A stretch of 64,000 nucleotides of DNA, taken from assembly GCA_037138855.1 (NCBI GenBank), contig JBAXHO010000001.1, forward strand, positions 1 through 64,000. Reading direction: 5' to 3'. This DNA is from JBAXHO01 sp037138855 (lineage in GTDB: Bacteria > Patescibacteriota > Dojkabacteria > B142 > OLB20). Under the pieces are notes generated by a model that was not told the DNA's origin, searched no databases, and worked only from the letters and a program-made list of their open reading frames with translations. The position numbers and the translations under genes are program-made. Positions 9,295 through 17,607 of this stretch are shown here, piece after piece (position 1 is the stretch's first letter; each line of letters starts with the position of its first letter).

Positions 9295-9440
9295 CCTAGT
9301 AAATCGGTGGTTCCACCCTAATTCCAATTAAATTTAATTAACTGGCTCTTGAATAGCGATAACGGGCTGCCCGGAAGAATTAGCATTAAGGATTTTCTTC
9401 AGCTCCTGCGGTGACGTCTTTCGCAGTCTAGTGCTTTTAG
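9251..9440 (-). promoter_or_regulatory. T-box leader of valS
   Basis: On the minus strand the leader holds AGGGTGGAACCACCG (9305-9319), the T-box bulge sequence. TAGGG and ACC on its 5' side pair with GGT and CCCTA on the 3' side around a TGGA bulge, forming the antiterminator. CCCTA is also the 5' arm of the terminator at 9251-9294, so the two are exclusive. Upstream is a small hairpin CTGCG/CGCAG (9406-9426) whose 11-nt loop contains GTC (valine) followed by A, a candidate specifier. Stem I looks much shorter than usual. TGGA would pair with a tRNA having U73, which should be checked against the host tRNA-Val. Confidence 0.85.
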
Positions 9441-9458
9441 TTATTAAATTGTGCTTGA

Positions 9459-9467
9459 ATTATAACA
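9459..9467 (-). promoter_or_regulatory. Extended -10 promoter of the valS leader
   Basis: Minus-strand TGTTATAAT (TGn-TATAAT) lies about 20-30 nt upstream of the first leader hairpin. No good -35 hexamer is seen. The same GTGTTATAATT string precedes the tmRNA gene. Confidence 0.6.
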
Positions 9468-9494
9468 CAATCAGAAAAATGCAGTGGTAAAGAA

Positions 9495-10097
9495 TTAGTC
9501 TTTCCTGAAATAAAAAACATGCCAGTCACCTGTTGTTGATTGGGCATTGGTGTATTTAATTAATTGGAAATTATTTTTGTCAGCAAGTGCCAGGATTTGT
9601 TCTTTTGAATAATAGTAGAATGTCAGTGGTAAATTTCGAAATTCAGCAGTTCTGACAACTTTTTTTCCCTGGCCATTTTTTACACAGATGAATAATATTC
9701 CATTCTTTTTGAGAAGCGTATAAAAATCCTGGATTACTTTGGCGACTTGATCAAAATCTAAATGTACTAATGAACTCATGGCCCAGATCGCATTAAAGGA
9801 ATTTGGCTTGAAAGATAAAGCATTGAGGTCAGCTATTTCAAATAGCGCTTTAGGTGCATATTTTCGAGCAGCAGTAATCATGTTTTCACTCAGATCAATT
9901 CCTGTTACTTGAAATCCATTTTCGGTAAAAACCTTACTATCGCGTCCAAATCCACATCCTGCATCCAAAATGTGAGCTGACGGTTGCAATAGCCCCATAA
10001 ATTCTTCAAGTAAATGCGAAAAACCTTTACTAGATACTCTTGCCTTAAAATATTCTGCAGTAATTTTATTATATGTATCAATTGTCTGATCTTCCAT
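9495..10097 (-). CDS. Class I SAM-dependent methyltransferase
   Basis: Rossmann-fold methyltransferase of about 200 aa. Motif I is ILDAGCGFGRDS (about residues 43-54), motif II is VTGIDLSENM, and the acidic ADLNAL and AIWAMSSLVHL segments follow, matching the methyltransferase 11/25 type. The substrate is unknown. It is not obviously in an operon: the valS leader lies downstream and a small Cys-containing frame lies upstream on the same strand. Confidence 0.85.
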   Translation of the reverse strand: MEDQTIDTYNKITAEYFKARVSSKGFSHLLEEFMGLLQPSAHILDAGCGFGRDSKVFTENGFQVTGIDLSENMITAARKYAPKALFEIADLNALSFKPNSFNAIWAMSSLVHLDFDQVAKVIQDFYTLLKKNGILFICVKNGQGKKVVRTAEFRNLPLTFYYYSKEQILALADKNNFQLIKYTNAQSTTGDWHVFYFRKD

Positions 10098-10205
10098 TGG
10101 TAAATGTGAAAATATGTTGAAATTATAGCATGGAGAAAAATCAAAAGTATGAAACCTACAATCTAAAAAGAATTTTTAATAAGGTGTCTTAAGTCACATT
10201 TGGTA

Positions 10206-10400
10206 TTAAATCGTAGTAGGGTCAACTTTTTTATGCTCAGGACAGCAGTAAAATGCTCGGCTCATAATTTTTTGAATTTTGGCATTTGAAGCAGTACAAA
10301 AGTTATTACTTAAAAACGGACAGGCATATGTAGTTTGAGTTGGTTGGCCGAGTGCATTATCACAGCGATTATCTTGTTTTAATTTACAGTGAATCTTCAT
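10206..10400 (-). CDS. Small Cys-rich protein (tentative)
   Basis: A 64-residue frame with six Cys and a CPFLSNNFC...FYCCPEH pattern that looks like a small zinc-binding or disulfide-bonded domain. No signal peptide is visible. It has an ATG start with an AT-rich leader and sits upstream of the methyltransferase on the same strand (108 bp gap). Function is unknown, and it could be spurious. Confidence 0.4.
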   Translation of the reverse strand: MKIHCKLKQDNRCDNALGQPTQTTYACPFLSNNFCTASNAKIQKIMSRAFYCCPEHKKVDPTTI

Positions 10401-10569
10401 ATATTAAATATATCACATTACTTTTCTGCCTAGCAAGAAAAAATGAATACTTGTGATATATCAAATTCAAAGCTTTGTATAATGAAGAATAATAAAACGA
10501 AAATGTCCGGATTTAAGAATTTTTTAAGAATTTGATGCGAGAATGGAAAAGTAGCAAGTAGCAAGTATC

Positions 10570-11238
10570 ATGACAAAATTAATCAATTTCATTCTTGATT
10601 TTCTTTTTCCGAAGTTCTGTGAATTTTGCGGGATAAAAGGCAGTTATATTTGTTTGGAATGCGAAAAGACTAAGTTTGAATATTATCAGGAGCATGAATG
10701 TCATGTTTGTCGTAAAAGATGTGGCGAAGGATATGTACACAAATCTTGTACATCGAAAACGGATTTGGATGGTGCTTTCTATCAATTGAAATATACTGCA
10801 AACGTAAAGCGTATTCTACAGCAGTTTAAATTCAATTTTTATTCTTCCTATGTAGAAGACATTGCCCGGGTTTTAAACCGGAAATTCATAAAGCTTTCTC
10901 TACAATTTGATTTACTGGTAGCTATTCCTTTGCATCGTAAAAGGTCATGGGAGCGTGGCTTTAATCAATCGGAATTATTGATTAAAGCCCTTGGATATCA
11001 GGCGAGTAAATGTTTGATTCGGATTCGTAATACACCTTGTCAATCAAACTTGAAAAGAGAAGAGCGCCTAATTAATTTGAAAAATGCTTTTAAAATCTCT
11101 GAAAATGTCAGAGGAAAATCCATACTATTGGTTGATGATGTGATTACGACCGGTAGTACTTTGGAAGAATGTGCAGCGGTTTTAAAATTGCATGGAGCTA
11201 GAGCAGTATATGGATTGTGCTGGGCAAGGGGAGAGTAA
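10570..11238 (+). CDS. comF: ComF-family phosphoribosyltransferase-like protein
   Basis: ComFC/GntX-type protein. Two N-terminal Cys pairs (CEFCG...CLEC, CHVCRKRC) form a zinc finger. The C-terminal PRTase-like domain has the PRPP loop ILLVDDVITTGST (about 186-198) and the family signature PLHRKRSWERGFNQSELL. ComF proteins act in DNA uptake or nucleotide salvage. No other competence gene is in this window, so the role is inferred from family only. Length (222 aa) is normal. A TATAAT at about 10478 may be its promoter. Confidence 0.9.
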   Translation: MTKLINFILDFLFPKFCEFCGIKGSYICLECEKTKFEYYQEHECHVCRKRCGEGYVHKSCTSKTDLDGAFYQLKYTANVKRILQQFKFNFYSSYVEDIARVLNRKFIKLSLQFDLLVAIPLHRKRSWERGFNQSELLIKALGYQASKCLIRIRNTPCQSNLKREERLINLKNAFKISENVRGKSILLVDDVITTGSTLEECAAVLKLHGARAVYGLCWARGE

Positions 11239-11288
11239 TTAAAATTTGAACATTTGTACCATAAAAGGTACAATTTTTACTATATTGT

Positions 11289-11606
11289 ATGAATCTAAAG
11301 CAAGATATCCAAGTTGATCCAAATGCAGCAAAAGAGATTTTAAGATTTCCAATTGAAGTCAAGAAAGAATTGATGGTGATATTACATATATTGGCAATAG
11401 ATGGGCATTTGCAGCAGCCATATGCAAAAAAACTTACGCTTTCATTATTTGAAATTAGAATTAAAGTCAAAGGACAGTGGAGGGTAATATATGCATATTT
11501 AGCTGATAGATGTATTATCATTTTATCTGCTTTTAAAAAGAAAACACAAAGAACTCCAAGTACAAATTTGCAACTTGCAAAAAAGAGATTATTTAGATAT
11601 TTATAA
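11289..11606 (+). CDS. higB: HigB/RelE-like toxin
   Basis: A 105-aa protein of the phage Gp49-like/HigB type: KKLTLSLFEIRIKVKGQWRVIYAYLADRCIIILSAFKKK carries the LxELRxxxxGxxRxxY-like core followed by the FxKKxxxTP segment. These toxins cleave mRNA on the ribosome. The partner antitoxin with an HTH begins 7 bp after its stop, in toxin-first order as in HigBA. The -10-like TACTAT ends 5 nt before the ATG, so the transcript may be nearly leaderless. Confidence 0.85.
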   Translation: MNLKQDIQVDPNAAKEILRFPIEVKKELMVILHILAIDGHLQQPYAKKLTLSLFEIRIKVKGQWRVIYAYLADRCIIILSAFKKKTQRTPSTNLQLAKKRLFRYL

Positions 11607-11613
11607 AAAATTT

Positions 11614-11943
11614 ATGATGAATAAAAATAATTATCAAATTCCGACCATTCAAACCCAAGAATCGATTCGTAAGAACACACTCTCTCTTAGTCAGATGATG
11701 GATGATTTCTCAGATTCTGATCAAATAGATATTTTAGAGCAGGTGAGATATTATGAATTAAAATTATTGTTGCGAGATACACGTAAAAAAGAAGGAATGA
11801 CTCAACAAAAATTAGCTGACTTATTAAATATTCCACGCACTACCATCGCAAAAATTGAGTCTGGCCAAAGAAATGTAACGGTATTAACATTAATGAAGAT
11901 CGCCAAAGTGATGGAGAAAAAATTAATAATTGAACTGAGATGA
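11614..11943 (+). CDS. higA: HigA-like HTH antitoxin
   Basis: A Xre-type helix-turn-helix at residues about 55-105 (KKEGMTQQKLADLLNIPRTTIAKIESGQRNVTVLTLMKIA) preceded by a helical arm of about 50 residues. It should neutralise the upstream toxin and repress the operon. Start chosen at the first ATG, 7 bp after the toxin stop. A TTG further upstream in frame overlaps the toxin and is less likely. Confidence 0.85.
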   Translation: MMNKNNYQIPTIQTQESIRKNTLSLSQMMDDFSDSDQIDILEQVRYYELKLLLRDTRKKEGMTQQKLADLLNIPRTTIAKIESGQRNVTVLTLMKIAKVMEKKLIIELR

Positions 11944-11981
11944 ATTATCTCTGAAAGTACTTCTAAGAAAGCAAGAAACCA

Positions 11982-12686
11982 TTATTCCATCTCTAGTCTT
12001 GGGTGCCAGGTAGTATCAAGTTTGAGTATTTCATCCGGAGTGTATTTTACTTGTAGATATTTTCCATCCAGTTCGTAAACAGTAAACTGGTAATCAGTAA
12101 TTATCGGAAATAAGGTAGGGAAGAAGCTGCATTGGTTTTCATTACCTAGAAGTATTGAGAGCTTTTTCAGTTTAGCTGGTTCATCCTCCAGAGCATCAAT
12201 TAATGCATCCAACATGAGCTGACTACAGGTTTTTTTAGATGGGTTATATAAAGCTTGAGCTGGAGGATTAAGCATAGTTTTTAAATTTGTCTTAATTTGT
12301 GGTTTATGGTATTTGAGATAAAATAAATGTCCTAATACATTTGTAATACTGTATTTTATTCCTTTATCCTGAAACTCAAGGAGTTTTTGAATGTATTTTA
12401 TTTGAATTTTTTTATTAAAAATTGTTTTTTGATAGCGATAAATATGGACGTATGGTCCCAATTCCTTGATTAGTTCTACAAAAGGGCTGACGATAATATT
12501 TTTGAAAGCGATAGTCTGAATCACCTTTTTCCTAGCTAAATATGATGCTGAATGAGCGATAAATGTACCTACAGGAAAGTATGTCAGTGTGCGTAACACA
12601 TCGTTTATATTTAAACGGGTTAATAATACGTCACCCGGTTGAATTATTTTGTCAAAATTTTTAATTTTATTTGAGAGAACTTGCAT
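11982..12686 (-). CDS. YiiX/NlpC-P60-like permuted papain-fold protein
   Basis: Probable thiol hydrolase of the permuted papain fold (YiiX/YebB, LRAT-related). QPGDVLLTR (16-24) begins the domain, the catalytic His is probably H45 in IAHSASYL, and the Cys is C154 in KKTCSQLMLDAL. No signal peptide, so cytosolic. Its start overlaps the end of the acyl-ligase/ACP/acyltransferase gene by 20 nt, implying translational coupling. Because LRAT-type relatives move or hydrolyse acyl chains on lipids, I infer a lipid acyl substrate rather than peptidoglycan, but this rests on context. Confidence 0.7.
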   Translation of the reverse strand: MQVLSNKIKNFDKIIQPGDVLLTRLNINDVLRTLTYFPVGTFIAHSASYLARKKVIQTIAFKNIIVSPFVELIKELGPYVHIYRYQKTIFNKKIQIKYIQKLLEFQDKGIKYSITNVLGHLFYLKYHKPQIKTNLKTMLNPPAQALYNPSKKTCSQLMLDALIDALEDEPAKLKKLSILLGNENQCSFFPTLFPIITDYQFTVYELDGKYLQVKYTPDEILKLDTTWHPRLEME

Positions 12687-15204
12687 GTTTGAAATATATT
12701 TCTTCCAAAAAATGAGTAATTTCTATAGCGGATAGATTTTTTGTTGGGTAAATTGGTTTTTCAATGATGAGTTTTACAATACCGCGCTTCTTAGGTCGAT
12801 ATTTTTGTGAAAAACTGCGATTATCATCATCATCACGGACTGGCCAAATTGTGTCATAACCTTCCAAATAGATTGGAAGAATCGGTTTGGAAAGCTCTTT
12901 AGCAATATAGCCAATTCCGAAGTTAAATTTATTATGAAAACTATCTGTTTGTAATCTACCTTGAGGAGAGTAAAGCATATAATAGCCTTGTTCAAAGAGA
13001 TCAGAAGAAAATTTCAGAATTTTAATTAATTTTTCAGCTTTCTCGTAAAGCGGGATTCCGCCACCAATGACTTCAAGTGCCTTGCCAATGATTTTCAAAT
13101 TAAGATTGTTACTAGTCCAATGAGTTTCTTTAGACAGTAAAAAACATTTTTTTAAACCAAATTGGTTTAGAGCTCGGAGTACACAAATACCATCAAGATA
13201 ACCACAATGATTAAATGAGGCAATAAAACCTTTGGAAGTATCAATTGTTTTAAAATTTTCTATTCCAGAAACTTCAAGTTTGGCATAATGTCCATGTAAC
13301 GGGAAAATGATATTTTTTCTGATAGTTGATGTAAATGCTGTTCCTACTTTGCTAAACTGCCATTTTGGAATATATACTTTTTCTGTGACAGCCTGATTAT
13401 TTTCAAGATATTTTTGCAGATCAGCGACAGTTGTCTTTGAGGTAATGATTGTCTCCGGGATTACTACCCCCAAATATTCTTCAATTTGGGCTACCAATTC
13501 TACTCTGGTTAAAGAGTCTAAATTGAGATCTTCAGAAAGGATATCTTCATTAGCAATAAATTCTTTTTTTAAACCTGATAAATTTGCAAGAATATCGAAA
13601 ACGTTAACAATTGCAGTTTGTTCCTGATAATGTTCTGAGATAATCTGATTGTTTTCGATTTGCAGCGATGCTACTTTCCTCCGGTTTGTCTTCAGGGTAT
13701 TGGTTCTGGGGAAATCATCCTCTGGCCATAAAGCATAATTACGGATTTGCTGTTTAGATTCTAAATTTTGATTGATTTCAGAAATAATGGTATCAAGGTT
13801 TTTGGTTGTATGAGATTCGAGAATCAAATATGAAAAGATTTGTGGTTTACCTTGAATTTCTTTTTCCAGCACGCAAGAATATTTTACATCCTGATGCTGG
13901 TCAATTTTATTCTCTAAGTCTTCGACATAAATTTTTTCTCCACTAGCCAGGACAATTTTAAAAGTACTACGACCAGAGATAGTAAAAAAACCATTATTAT
14001 CAATTTTTCCAATATCTCCAGTATAATAACCGTTGGTTTTGAATGCTGCTGCTGTTTTTTCGGGATTTTCGAAATAACCTTGACTGACGGACTTACTTGT
14101 AATTATTATTTCGTTTTCTGGTGAAAGAGTAATATTTACTCCGGTGATCGGTTTACCTGCTGAACCAAAACGGTAATGTTTTCGGAGATTGAGAGTAGCT
14201 ACTGCTGTAACTTCAGTAGCACCATAGCCTTCCATAATTTCAAAGCCTAAATTATTCCAAATTTCGGCGATTTTTGTATTGAGTGCAGCACCACCAGTTC
14301 CTATAAAGGCCAGATTATTACCAAAAGTTTGGTGTACTTCTTGGAAGATTTTTCTTCGTAAAAACTTTGGGAGATATTTGGCAATTTTCAGACCTTTTTC
14401 TAATTTGCTTAATTTACCTTGTTCTGTAGCTTTTTGACGAATTCTTTGCCAAAATAAAGTGAAAAGTTGTGGTACAAAAACAAGGTATGATGGATTGAAT
14501 TCATTCATAGCTTCAGCGAGCTTGAAACTATTAATTCTAGGAAGATAAATAATTTTACCACCCCGGTAAAGAACTGTATAAAGACCAATAAGCTGCTCTA
14601 ACATGTGGCTTAGTGGCAGAATAGAAATTGTTTGATATATTTTTAATTTGGGAATTTCTTTATTCACAGCTTGTAAATTTTCTAAGATGTTTCTGTGTGT
14701 AAGTATCACGCCCTTAGGTTCTCCGGTAGTACCAGAAGTATAAACTAATTCAGCAATTTGATCAGGATTTGAATTTGGTTCGTATGGTTTTCCGGTTGTC
14801 AATTCATCAAAAAGATCTTCAATAATGAAAATATTTTTTACCTGGAGTTTGAGAAAATCATATCTGAGATATTTTGAAACAAAGGCTATTTGAATCTTGG
14901 TTTGGGTAATAATTTTTGTAATAGTTTCATCACTATTTCGGTAATCAACTGGTACAGCAATTCGAGATGTATCAAACATACTCAATAGTAGAAGGGCATA
15001 TTCAGGTGAATTCATCCCCCAGATTAAAACCTTGTCGTTTTTCTCGGTATTTTCTGCCAGGTATTTTGCATAAATACTTTGAATTAGACCAGGTATTTCT
15101 TGATAGGTTACTTTACTATTGGTAATTTTGCGACGGATTTCAAAGCTGGTTTTTGAAGAGAATCGATCTGAGGCAAAAGTAATTAAATCATGAAAAATCT
15201 GCAT
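12667..15204 (-). CDS. Trifunctional acyl-adenylating ligase / ACP / acyltransferase fusion
   Basis: Three domains in one 845-aa protein. Residues 1-510 are an AMP-forming acyl-CoA/ACP synthetase (YTSGTTGEPKG 155-165, EGYGATE 325-331, YYTGDIGKID near 393-402, catalytic Lys near 505). Residues about 530-600 are an acyl carrier protein with the phosphopantetheine serine in LNLDSL (Ser564). Residues about 640-845 are a PlsC-like acyltransferase with the HX4D motif (His666-Asp671) and SPQGR (746-750). No TM segment is obvious. The layout suggests a fatty acid is activated, loaded on the internal ACP and passed to a lysolipid or glycerol phosphate, like E. coli Aas but with its own carrier. It lies 14 bp behind a CoA-transferase and overlaps the YiiX-like gene. 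Confidence 0.9.
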   Translation of the reverse strand: MQIFHDLITFASDRFSSKTSFEIRRKITNSKVTYQEIPGLIQSIYAKYLAENTEKNDKVLIWGMNSPEYALLLLSMFDTSRIAVPVDYRNSDETITKIITQTKIQIAFVSKYLRYDFLKLQVKNIFIIEDLFDELTTGKPYEPNSNPDQIAELVYTSGTTGEPKGVILTHRNILENLQAVNKEIPKLKIYQTISILPLSHMLEQLIGLYTVLYRGGKIIYLPRINSFKLAEAMNEFNPSYLVFVPQLFTLFWQRIRQKATEQGKLSKLEKGLKIAKYLPKFLRRKIFQEVHQTFGNNLAFIGTGGAALNTKIAEIWNNLGFEIMEGYGATEVTAVATLNLRKHYRFGSAGKPITGVNITLSPENEIIITSKSVSQGYFENPEKTAAAFKTNGYYTGDIGKIDNNGFFTISGRSTFKIVLASGEKIYVEDLENKIDQHQDVKYSCVLEKEIQGKPQIFSYLILESHTTKNLDTIISEINQNLESKQQIRNYALWPEDDFPRTNTLKTNRRKVASLQIENNQIISEHYQEQTAIVNVFDILANLSGLKKEFIANEDILSEDLNLDSLTRVELVAQIEEYLGVVIPETIITSKTTVADLQKYLENNQAVTEKVYIPKWQFSKVGTAFTSTIRKNIIFPLHGHYAKLEVSGIENFKTIDTSKGFIASFNHCGYLDGICVLRALNQFGLKKCFLLSKETHWTSNNLNLKIIGKALEVIGGGIPLYEKAEKLIKILKFSSDLFEQGYYMLYSPQGRLQTDSFHNKFNFGIGYIAKELSKPILPIYLEGYDTIWPVRDDDDNRSFSQKYRPKKRGIVKLIIEKPIYPTKNLSAIEITHFLEEIYFKHASSLK

Positions 15205-15218
15205 TATGAAAGCGCAAT

Positions 15219-16151
15219 TTAATAATTAATAAAGCCAAGTTTTTTTGCTTCTAGATAAGAATATACTGGACTTAAACAATAATTGTTATCTTCGGCTACC
15301 CATTCAGCTAATGTTTTTTGAGCGATAATATTTTGGATCAGACTAATCACTGTTTCAGAAGTAGAAAAGTTATGTTGACTATAATCAGTTAGTTTATTTG
15401 TGGTACAAAAATCATACCAAAATGCGGGTTCTAGAGCTGCTAAAACCATATAGCGATCATCTTTGGTTTTGTAGATATGGTAACAGGCATATTTGCCCCA
15501 AAGAGGCATTTCGTTTGGAGCAATATTATGTTCTAATTTAGCTTCTGCTGGTGCAGTTAGCGTAAAAAGATGCTGCATTGCCTGTAACATGGAAATATCT
15601 AGCCAGGTTGCTTTTCCGGTGATTTTTGTTGCTAAAATTTTATTTACAGCTTGATAACTTGTAATCACATCAGCAATTTGTACCGGTGGCAAAGGCATCT
15701 CTTCAGAATAGCGGGATTGATAGTCCAGATAACCACTGACTGCAAGAATATTTATATCATGTGCTGCCTTTTTACTTAACGGGTGTTCGTAGCCATAACC
15801 GGTAATGGAACAGTAAATCAGATTGGGATTGATTTTAATTAAATCCTGGTAGCCTAAACCCATTTTATCCAGAAAATGCGGACGAAAATTTTCGATAATG
15901 GCATCAGCGGAGCGAACTTCTTCAAGAATTTGTGCTTTACCTTGGTCACTGCGGAGGTCCAGACGAATTAATTTTTTATTTTTATTCAATTCCTGATAAA
16001 TGACACTAATACCATTTTCAGTAGGTTGTAAATTTCGGAGTAAATCAAAATTGGCATCATGTTCAATTTTGATAATTTCTGATCCCAGTTCGCCGAGAAT
16101 ACTGGCTGCAAGAGGACCTGGTAACAGGCTGGATAGATCGATTATTTTCAT
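15219..16151 (-). CDS. CaiB/BaiF (family III) CoA-transferase
   Basis: Family III CoA-transferase moving CoA between carboxylic acids. N-terminal IDLSSLLPGPLAASILGELG and ADAIIENFRPHFLDKMGLGY are family signatures. The catalytic Asp lies in AAHDINILAVSG (about 164-175). At 310 aa it is shorter than the usual 380-400, mainly in the C-terminal lobe. It is the first gene of a three-gene operon with the ligase/ACP/acyltransferase fusion, so it probably supplies or recycles acyl thioesters for that enzyme. Confidence 0.88.
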   Translation of the reverse strand: MKIIDLSSLLPGPLAASILGELGSEIIKIEHDANFDLLRNLQPTENGISVIYQELNKNKKLIRLDLRSDQGKAQILEEVRSADAIIENFRPHFLDKMGLGYQDLIKINPNLIYCSITGYGYEHPLSKKAAHDINILAVSGYLDYQSRYSEEMPLPPVQIADVITSYQAVNKILATKITGKATWLDISMLQAMQHLFTLTAPAEAKLEHNIAPNEMPLWGKYACYHIYKTKDDRYMVLAALEPAFWYDFCTTNKLTDYSQHNFSTSETVISLIQNIIAQKTLAEWVAEDNNYCLSPVYSYLEAKKLGFINY

Positions 16152-16621
16152 ATTTTGTCATTGAATAGTGAATATTATGCATACTAATTTGTGGAAAATC
16201 AACGTTTTGTTATTTTTTGATGGTGCTAAAGTAGATAATTTAAATAATAATTTCGTCAAGCAGACTGTAGGATAAAGTGCCTCAGATGTAAAAATATTTA
16301 TTATAAAAATCTCCGGGGCGTTGGCACGCCCACCCCCAAGTTCATTATAGAACTTTTTATTAAGACTTTCATTGTGATGTAACACAAATTTCAACTTAAT
16401 CTTGATTTAATATTGTTGCACAGAAATGAAGTCATAAATGCTATATGGTTTTGTTTGGTATAATACCGGTCTTAGTTCGATTTTGTGAATTTGTAATGAA
16501 TATCAATCAAACTGATGTGCTATTAATTGTGAATTTCACTTTTTTGACAAACTATCTTTTTAATCCGATAATAAAAGTATCCTTTTGTAATTTCGCATTA
16601 ATTATTTAATATTTCTTTATC
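16152..16621. other. Divergent intergenic region
   Basis: 470 bp between the acyl operon (-) and the Ntn-hydrolase (+). It holds a GC-rich hairpin GGGCG/CGCCC at 16316-16331, which stands out in AT-rich surroundings, and an extended -10 at 16456-16464. A 78-codon frame on the minus strand (16158-16394) lacks any protein-like character and is not called. Confidence 0.6.
16456..16464 (+). promoter_or_regulatory. Extended -10 promoter
   Basis: TGGTATAAT (TGn-TATAAT), about 160 nt upstream of the Ntn-hydrolase start, with no clear -35. Confidence 0.5.
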
Positions 16622-17359
16622 ATGTGCACAACCTTCGCCAAAAAAATCGACAATACTTGGTATCTCGGTAAGACTCGCGATCCTGTTAGTTGGATGCGTT
16701 GGGATGATGAGATTAAATTGTTTGCAGAGGCAGGGGATAAATTCAGGAAATTGCTTGTGCAAAATCCCAATCCTAAAGAGGATGGTTATTATGGAGGTAT
16801 TAATGAAAAGGGTGTTGCTATAGTTGCTACCTATGTTAAAACAGCTGAAGAACAGGTTTCTTATATTCGACGTCCATACGTAAGATTAATTTTGGATGCT
16901 GCAACTGCCGAAGAAGCAGTGGAAATTATTAAAAAATTTAATCCTTTAATCGGTGGCAATATGTTTGTGGCTGATAAAAAGAAGTGTTTCGGTATTGAAG
17001 GTGGCTCTAAAAGTATTTATGTGGAGGAAATTAAAGATCAGGCAGTGAAAACTAATCATTTTCTGCATTTGGATGAAGTTAATCTTAATTTTTCCAGATT
17101 ACCTAAGTTTAAGGACTGGACTGAGGCTCATTTTGATCGGGCAACGGAATTACTTGGTGCAGCAAAAAGTCTGGAAGGTTTAGAAAATCTTCTGAAAGAT
17201 CGCCAGGGCAGTGAATTGAAGCAGGCAATTTGTACGACAAGTGCCGAAGATGAATGCTATACCTATTCGGCGGTGATTTTCGATACGAACAAAGTAATTG
17301 CACATTATGCTCAAGGGAACCCCAGTGAAGTGCCTTTTAAGGAATATAATTTTAAGTAA
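16622..17359 (+). CDS. Ntn-hydrolase family protein (C45/NRDE-like)
   Basis: The protein starts Met-Cys-Thr-Thr. Removal of Met would expose Cys2 as the N-terminal nucleophile of an Ntn-hydrolase. LGKTRDPVSWMRWDD resembles the R/N-D motif after strand 2 in acyltransferase/choloylglycine-hydrolase and TANGO2-type proteins, and DGYYGGINEKGVAIVATYV matches the GxNExGL segment of the fold. Likely breaks or transfers an amide bond; the substrate is unknown. 245 aa, cytosolic. A small membrane protein starts 5 bp after its stop. Confidence 0.75.
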   Translation: MCTTFAKKIDNTWYLGKTRDPVSWMRWDDEIKLFAEAGDKFRKLLVQNPNPKEDGYYGGINEKGVAIVATYVKTAEEQVSYIRRPYVRLILDAATAEEAVEIIKKFNPLIGGNMFVADKKKCFGIEGGSKSIYVEEIKDQAVKTNHFLHLDEVNLNFSRLPKFKDWTEAHFDRATELLGAAKSLEGLENLLKDRQGSELKQAICTTSAEDECYTYSAVIFDTNKVIAHYAQGNPSEVPFKEYNFK

Positions 17360-17364
17360 AAAAA

Positions 17365-17592
17365 ATGAAAAGAAAAATAATATTAATATTTGTAATAATA
17401 GGATTTCTAATCAGTGCGATTGTATTATTTTTTTTAACAGCTAAATGTGATGATTATGGTGGATATCAAGTTGATGTTAAATCGTCTTGTACTTGTGATG
17501 GGTATGAATGGGTAGTGTATGACAAGACCTCAAGTGATGGTTACCGATTGTCCTACTGCCTAGGTAGAAAACAGCCAGGAATTCATGGATAA
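17365..17592 (+). CDS. Small single-pass membrane protein
   Basis: 75 aa: basic start, TM at about 5-26, then a short outer domain with Cys at CDDYGGY, SSCTCDGYEW and SYCLG. Unknown family. Linked to the Ntn-hydrolase by a 5-bp gap. Confidence 0.6.
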   Translation: MKRKIILIFVIIGFLISAIVLFFLTAKCDDYGGYQVDVKSSCTCDGYEWVVYDKTSSDGYRLSYCLGRKQPGIHG

Positions 17593-17607
17593 CAAAGTGC
17601 GTTCTAA

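Noticed and set aside
16158..16394. 78-codon minus-strand frame upstream of the CoA-transferase
   Set aside because: Composition is not protein-like and it covers a GC-rich hairpin; treated as intergenic.
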